A DNA stretch of 64,000 nucleotides, taken from the NCBI GenBank assembly GCA_022769825.1, contig JALEJI010000060.1, positions 1-64,000 on the forward strand, given 5' to 3'. The notes beneath the pieces were generated by a model. That model had not been told where the DNA came from. It saw only the letters and a list, made by a program, of their open reading frames with translations, and ran no database searches. The first letter of the stretch is position 1. Every line of letters begins with the position of its first letter. This document shows, one piece after another, positions 59,503 to 64,000 of this stretch. The DNA comes from Prevotella sp. Its GTDB lineage: Bacteria > Bacteroidota > Bacteroidia > Bacteroidales > Bacteroidaceae. The position numbers and the translations under genes are program-made.

Positions 59503-61518
59503 ATGGTAAAGGAAAAACACATCGGTATTGTAGCTCATGACCAATATCTTGAGCCTTATGAGGATGCCATAAAGGGGCGTCATAATCATGCTGTATGGAA
59601 AATTGATCAACTCACGCAACATGGCAAGCAGTCGTTGTCAGACTTTGCAAACGGCTATGAATATTTTGGCCTTCATAAGGTTCGCGGAGGCTGGGTCTTC
59701 AGGGAATGGGCACCTAACGCCACCGACATTTATCTCGTGGGCGACTTCAACGATTGGAAAGAGAGCGAGGATTACCGTTGTAAGAAGGTTGAGGGAACAG
59801 GCAATTGGGAGCTGAAGGTGCCCACGAAAGCCATGCGCCACGGCAACTTGTTCAAGATGCACGTGAAATGGAACGGTGGCGAGGGCGAGCGCATTCCGGC
59901 CTGGGCCACGCGCGTGGTGCAAGACGAGCAGACAAAGATATTCTCGGCTCAAGTTTGGGTCCCAAGGAAATACCGCTGGAAGAAAGAAAAGTTCACGCCC
60001 TCTCGTGACCCATTGCTCATCTACGAGTGCCACATAGGCATGGCGCAAGACGCGGAGAAAGTGGGCTCTTATACCGAGTTCAAGGATAACGTGCTCCCGA
60101 GAATCGTCAAGGAAGGTTATAACGCCATACAGGTGATGGCCATACAGGAGCATCCTTACTATGGCAGCTTTGGCTATCACGTAAGCTCATTCTTTGCTCC
60201 GTCGAGCCGCTTCGGCACACCGGAAGAACTTAAAGCCCTCATTGACGCGGCACACCAAAAGGGCATCGCGGTGATTATGGACATAGTCCACTCGCATGCC
60301 GTGAAGAACGAGGTAGAGGGTTTGGGAAACCTCGCAGGCGACCCTAACCAATATTTCTATGCGGGCGATAGGCATGAGCATCCGGCGTGGGACAGCCTGT
60401 GTTTCGACTATGGCAAGGATGACGTCATCCATTTCCTTTTGTCCAACTGCAAGTACTGGCTTGAGGAGTTTCATTTCGACGGCTTCCGTTTCGATGGCGT
60501 CACGTCGATGCTTTATTACAGTCATGGCCTTGGCGAGGCATTCGTCAATTATGGCGATTATTTCAATGGCCATGAAGACGACAATGCGATATGCTATCTC
60601 ACCATGGCAAACAAGCTTATTCACGAGGTGAACCCCAAGGCCATAACCATAGCCGAGGAGGTGAGCGGCATGCCGGGGCTCGCGGCCAAGTTCAAGGATG
60701 GCGGCTATGGTTTTGATTATAGGCTGGCAATGAACATTCCTGATTATTGGATAAAGACCATCAAGGAGCGGAGAGACGAGGAATGGAAGCCAAGCAGCAT
60801 ATTCTGGGAAGTGAAGAACCGTCGTGCCGACGAGAAGACCATCTCTTATTGTGAGAGTCATGACCAGGCTTTGGTGGGCGACAAGACCATTATCTTCCGT
60901 CTCATAGACGCCGACATGTATTGGCACTTCAAGCATGGCGATGAGACCAACCTCGTGAACCGGGGCATTGCCTTGCACAAGATGATAAGGCTCGTGACGG
61001 CCGCGGCGATGAACGGCGGCTACTTGAACTTCATGGGCAACGAGTTTGGGCATCCGGAGTGGATTGACTTCCCGCGAGAGGGTAACGGATGGAGTTACAA
61101 GTACGCGCGTCGCCAGTGGAACCTGGTCGACAACCAAGACCTTGACTATCATTTCCTCAGCGACTTCGATGAGGCCATGCTTGAGGTGATAAAAAGTGAG
61201 AAGAAGTTTAACCTTACGCCTGTGCAAGAGATATGGCACAACGACGGCGACCAGATTCTCGCTTTCGAGCGTGGCGACCTGCTGTTCGTATTCAATTTCT
61301 CACCCACGAAGAGTTATACCGATTATGGCTTCCTCGTGAAGAAAGGCGAGTATCACGTTGTTCTCAACACCGACGCCAAGGCTTTTGGCGGTAACGGGTT
61401 GGCAGATGACGGTGTGACACATTTTACCAATTTTGACCCACTATACGAGAAAGATGGCAAGGAATGGCTGAAACTGTATGTTCCAGCGCGTTCTGCCGTG
61501 GTTTTAAGAAAGAAATAA
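59503..61518 (+). CDS. glgB: 1,4-alpha-glucan branching enzyme
   Basis: A 671-residue GH13 enzyme of the eukaryotic-like GlgB subgroup. A CBM48 N-terminal domain (VFREWAPNATDIYLVGDFND) precedes the barrel: IMDIVHSHAVKN, FDGFRFDGVTSMLYY (nucleophile Asp), ITIAEEVSGMPGL (acid Glu) and YCESHDQALVGD. It makes alpha-1,6 branches in glycogen. A MORN gene precedes it and a DUF6057 gene follows 7 nt later. Confidence 0.95.
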   Translation: MVKEKHIGIVAHDQYLEPYEDAIKGRHNHAVWKIDQLTQHGKQSLSDFANGYEYFGLHKVRGGWVFREWAPNATDIYLVGDFNDWKESEDYRCKKVEGTGNWELKVPTKAMRHGNLFKMHVKWNGGEGERIPAWATRVVQDEQTKIFSAQVWVPRKYRWKKEKFTPSRDPLLIYECHIGMAQDAEKVGSYTEFKDNVLPRIVKEGYNAIQVMAIQEHPYYGSFGYHVSSFFAPSSRFGTPEELKALIDAAHQKGIAVIMDIVHSHAVKNEVEGLGNLAGDPNQYFYAGDRHEHPAWDSLCFDYGKDDVIHFLLSNCKYWLEEFHFDGFRFDGVTSMLYYSHGLGEAFVNYGDYFNGHEDDNAICYLTMANKLIHEVNPKAITIAEEVSGMPGLAAKFKDGGYGFDYRLAMNIPDYWIKTIKERRDEEWKPSSIFWEVKNRRADEKTISYCESHDQALVGDKTIIFRLIDADMYWHFKHGDETNLVNRGIALHKMIRLVTAAAMNGGYLNFMGNEFGHPEWIDFPREGNGWSYKYARRQWNLVDNQDLDYHFLSDFDEAMLEVIKSEKKFNLTPVQEIWHNDGDQILAFERGDLLFVFNFSPTKSYTDYGFLVKKGEYHVVLNTDAKAFGGNGLADDGVTHFTNFDPLYEKDGKEWLKLYVPARSAVVLRKK

Positions 61519-61525
61519 TTTGATA

Positions 61526-62695
61526 ATGTCAAATTCAGGACAATACAAAGATGGCACAGGTATTATAATGAGATTGGTCTGTGCCATCTTTTTCATACTA
61601 TTCACGACACTTTATTTGAATAAATATCAGCCAGACATTTTGGCTGTTACTCAGCACGTGCTGTCGCATGGTGCCACACATTATAATAATGTGGTGGGCA
61701 CTATTCTCATTACGTTGACCTTGTGGTTGATTCAAGTTGCCATATACGCTGGCACAAGGCTTAACCACCGTGCTCACGCGCTGACCTATCTGCCCTCGAT
61801 GCTTTTGTTGGCAGTCTTGACCGACGTGTCGCCTGGCTTGACCACGAGCAATTACCTGGGTGTCTGGGCTTGGCTCTTCCCACTGCTTATGGTGGTGTAT
61901 GCATGCGTGGTGTGGTTTTTCAAGCAGTTGGAACCAATGGAACCCGTGGCACCGTCAAGTGGGCTTTTCTCAAGGGTTACGTGGATAAACCTTCTTCAAC
62001 TTATGATAGCCGCTTTCGTCGTTTGTGCCATAGGATGCTCCGATGTCGTCTTCCATAGCCGCATGCGCATGGAGAGTGAAATGGTAAAAGGCGATTACCA
62101 TGCGGCAGTGGGCGTAGGTAGGACTGTGGCGAAGGCAGACAGCAGCCTGTCGATGCTTCGTATCTTGGCATTGACAAAAGACCATGCGCTTTGCGAGAAG
62201 CTGTTTGAGTATCCGCTTGTAGGAGGCTCTGACGCGATGTTGCCCAATGAGAAGACGGTAAAGCTTATGATGCTTCCCGAAGACAGTGTCTATGCCACGT
62301 TTGGCATCGTGTTTAAGGAGAAGATGAAACCACTGACATACCTAAAGCACGTGAACAAGAGCAAATATGCAAACAAGGATTCAAGGGATTGGCTGTTGTG
62401 CGCCTACCTGCTCGATTGCGACCTTGACAAGTTTGCTGCCACATTGCCACTGTATTACAAGGTAAACGGACCATTGCCCAAGGCCTTCCGCGAAGCCTTG
62501 GTGCTATATAACCATTTGAGAAAGAAGCCGTTGATTATTTACAGGGAACCAACCATGGATGCCGATTACGAGGACTTCAAGAAAGTGTATTACCAAACCT
62601 CAAACGCTATCGCCCGCATGTCGAACGTCAAGGATAGCTACGGCACCACTTATTGGTTCTATTATTTGTCCCACTCTGGTAGCTTGCGCCATTGA
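61526..62695 (+). CDS. DUF6057-like membrane protein
   Basis: Encodes 389 residues from the ATG at 61526. About five hydrophobic segments fill the first 165 residues (IMRLVCAIFFILFTTLYL, VGTILITLTLWLIQVAIYAG, YLPSMLLLAVLTDVSPG, WLFPLLMVVYACVVWFF, LQLMIAAFVVCAIGCS). The rest is soluble and helical, with TPR-like wording. It resembles DUF6057, unknown function. It starts 7 nt after glgB. Alternative TTG start at 61520 adds two residues. Confidence 0.65.
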   Translation: MSNSGQYKDGTGIIMRLVCAIFFILFTTLYLNKYQPDILAVTQHVLSHGATHYNNVVGTILITLTLWLIQVAIYAGTRLNHRAHALTYLPSMLLLAVLTDVSPGLTTSNYLGVWAWLFPLLMVVYACVVWFFKQLEPMEPVAPSSGLFSRVTWINLLQLMIAAFVVCAIGCSDVVFHSRMRMESEMVKGDYHAAVGVGRTVAKADSSLSMLRILALTKDHALCEKLFEYPLVGGSDAMLPNEKTVKLMMLPEDSVYATFGIVFKEKMKPLTYLKHVNKSKYANKDSRDWLLCAYLLDCDLDKFAATLPLYYKVNGPLPKAFREALVLYNHLRKKPLIIYREPTMDADYEDFKKVYYQTSNAIARMSNVKDSYGTTYWFYYLSHSGSLRH

Positions 62696-62723
62696 TTATG
62701 GCCCAGGGGCTTTAATCTTAACT

Positions 62724-62748
62724 CTAATGGGCTTTTATTGCCCATTAG
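62724..62748. terminator. Terminator between DUF6057-like gene and pssA
   Basis: CTAATGGGC (62724-62732) pairs with GCCCATTAG (62740-62748) over 9 bp. The right arm overlaps the pssA stop codon, and it can serve both converging genes. Confidence 0.7.
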
Positions 62749-63491
62749 TGGCGAGTCGCCTTGTCGCTGATTGCCGACACGATAACATAAATCAGCACCA
62801 CTATCCACCATGACCCTAAGAAGCCGGCCAAGAATCCGTTGCCGGCAATTCCTTGGTAAATGGTGGATGCTATTATGATGATAGCAGACAAGCCAATGAA
62901 GGAATAGCGAAGCTCGTTGCCCTTCCAGTTCCAATGCTTGAACTTCAACGCGAACATCGGTATCTCGGAAATAAGCAAGTAGGAACTAAGCAACATCAGC
63001 ATGATGACGATGAGCACGCCGGCTGCCAGTGTGTTAAGCCAGCTGCCAATGCTCAGGATCAATGAGCCCCAAAACAATGCGTTGGCAGGTGTAGGCAGCC
63101 CGATGAAGCCCATCGACTGACGTTCGTCAAGGTTGAACTTGGCGAGCCTCAAGGCAGAAAACGCCGCCATGACGTAAGCTACAAAAGGAATGTAATCGGC
63201 AACGAAACCCAGCCAAGTGGGGTATTGCATTATCAGGAGTTGCGAGAATATGATGGTCGAAGGCGCCACGCCAAACGTCACGTCATCGGCAAGGGAGTCA
63301 AGCTCTTTTCCTATTGGCGATGAAATGTGCAATGCCCTTGCGCTCATGCCGTCGAAGAAGTCGAATCCGGCACCAATGATAATCCAAAGCAATGCCAGGT
63401 CTGGACTGGCGAAAAAAGCGAAACAAGTTGCGATGCAACCCGATATGAGGTTGCAACACGTCAGAATATTAGGGAAATTAATCAGTTTCAT
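62745..63491 (-). CDS. pssA: CDP-diacylglycerol-serine O-phosphatidyltransferase
   Basis: A 248-residue integral membrane enzyme. The CDP-alcohol phosphatidyltransferase motif [20 protein letters not shown] continues with the second Asp (DGxxAR...GxxxDxxxD). About seven hydrophobic segments surround it. It makes phosphatidylserine, which the adjacent decarboxylase turns into phosphatidylethanolamine. Overlaps psd by 4 nt. Confidence 0.95.
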   Translation of the reverse strand: MKLINFPNILTCCNLISGCIATCFAFFASPDLALLWIIIGAGFDFFDGMSARALHISSPIGKELDSLADDVTFGVAPSTIIFSQLLIMQYPTWLGFVADYIPFVAYVMAAFSALRLAKFNLDERQSMGFIGLPTPANALFWGSLILSIGSWLNTLAAGVLIVIMLMLLSSYLLISEIPMFALKFKHWNWKGNELRYSFIGLSAIIIIASTIYQGIAGNGFLAGFLGSWWIVVLIYVIVSAISDKATRH

Positions 63492-64000
63492 TTTTTCAAT
63501 TTAGCGATAATCGTCTGGTCGCCAACGGTTTTCTGGTTCATCTTGACGCACACCTCCGAGTCGATAGGCAGGAAGATGTCGACACGTGAACCAAGCTTTA
63601 TGAAGCCTAAGTGCTCGTCGATGTAGCATTCCTCGCCTTCCTTGGCGTAGGTCACTATCCTTCGGGCCACCGCGCCCGCTATCTGGCGGCAGAGGATGTC
63701 AGTGCCGTCATCGGTTGTTATCATGGTGTCGGCGTGCTCGTTTTCCATGCTCGCCTTGGGCAACCAAGCCTTGTGGTAATTGCCATTGAAGTGCTTCACG
63801 AATTTCACGTGGCCGTCCACGGGGAACCAGTTGGCGTGAACATTGGTGACGCTCATGAATATGGAGATTTGTATGCGGCGGTCGTGGAAGTAGGTGTTCT
63901 CGTTCACTTCCTCTATGACCACTATCTTTCCGTCGGCGGGAGCCACCACGATGCCGTCGGTGTCTTCTTGATTGAAATAGCGCACCGGGCATTGATAGAA
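63488..64000 (-). CDS. psd: Phosphatidylserine decarboxylase proenzyme (5' end outside window)
   Basis: The last 170 residues of a short (PSD-A type) phosphatidylserine decarboxylase; the N-terminal membrane part lies beyond the right edge. [33 protein letters not shown] and [16 protein letters not shown] are conserved. The self-cleavage site is in [11 protein letters not shown], where Ser becomes the pyruvoyl group. Residues upstream of the GTG at 63985 continue the family sequence (FYQCPVRYF), so that GTG is not the true start. Confidence 0.94.
   Translation of the reverse strand, partial: FYQCPVRYFNQEDTDGIVVAPADGKIVVIEEVNENTYFHDRRIQISIFMSVTNVHANWFPVDGHVKFVKHFNGNYHKAWLPKASMENEHADTMITTDDGTDILCRQIAGAVARRIVTYAKEGEECYIDEHLGFIKLGSRVDIFLPIDSEVCVKMNQKTVGDQTIIAKLKK

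Overview
The window is a chromosomal segment of a Bacteroidota bacterium, most likely a Prevotella-type genus (Prevotellaceae, order Bacteroidales). The evidence is the promoter type seen repeatedly (a TAnnTTTGC element, often with TTG/TTTG 19-21 nt upstream), an almost complete lack of Shine-Dalgarno sequences, and Bacteroidota-restricted families (DUF4492 beside cydAB, DUF5686, DUF4296, DUF3127, DUF4835, a C-terminal domain resembling T9SS sorting signals, a fused NfnAB, serine palmitoyltransferase). The gene content is core housekeeping. I see no phage, insertion sequence, CRISPR array or defence island.

Layout. 1-4215: 3' end of a metallophosphoesterase, then the cytochrome bd oxidase operon (DUF4492-cydA-cydB, minus strand) and an intergenic repeat element. 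4216-8657: minus-strand run engB, ABC-F ATPase, DUF5686 barrel. 8758-17201: plus-strand run ileS, DksA-like, lspA, DUF4296 lipoprotein, C69 dipeptidase, AI-2E-type permease. 17356-20853: ROK sugar kinase (minus), then threonylcarbamoyl-AMP synthase and a CLC channel with CBS domains (plus). 20854-21527: a second copy of the repeat element. 21528-27425: a 64-residue acidic protein, a short sigma-70 factor, a YfcE phosphodiesterase, the fused NfnAB transhydrogenase, a PD40 protein and a nucleoside phosphorylase. 27495-33570: two tRNA-Asp genes, GNAT, glycosyltransferase, recR, dapA, a DMT permease and DUF3127 (all minus). 33762-40049: dnaN, exonuclease, DUF4835, recN, trypsin-fold/TPR protein. 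40196-45842: tRNA-Thr and tRNA-Gly, an intergenic array, rpsF-rpsR-rplI, fabD and a GH13 enzyme fused to a tRNA-editing domain. 45923-49183: RNase G, a 29-residue basic protein, HU and a lipid kinase (minus). 49353-50540: serine palmitoyltransferase. 50696-56392: rseC-rnfBCDGEA. 56665-64000: a truncated secreted-protein remnant, kdsB, a MORN protein, glgB, DUF6057, pssA and psd (cut by the window edge).

How it fits together. Energy metabolism is that of an anaerobe able to use traces of oxygen: bd oxidase for O2, Rnf for ferredoxin:NAD coupling to an ion gradient, and NfnAB for linking NADH, ferredoxin and NADPH. Envelope functions are spread through the window: phosphatidylethanolamine (pssA, psd), sphingolipid (spt, probably the adjacent lipid kinase), Kdo (kdsB), lipoprotein maturation (lspA) and fatty acid initiation (fabD). 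Glycogen/alpha-glucan enzymes (glgB, GH13) and replication/repair genes (dnaN, exonuclease, recN, recR, DUF3127) make up most of the rest.

The observations I consider most worth following are: (1) four intergenic arrays of palindromic repeats, all with a period of about 22 bp although their sequences differ, two of them inside a duplicated element with a conserved leader; (2) an isoleucyl-tRNA synthetase whose HIGH motif is rearranged to GIHH, a swap reported to give mupirocin hyper-resistance; (3) a sharp codon-usage break inside that same ileS gene; (4) a GH13 glycosidase fused in frame to an AlaX-like tRNA-editing domain with intact zinc ligands; and (5) a DUF3127 protein carrying an SSB-like acidic C-terminal tip, divergent from dnaN.
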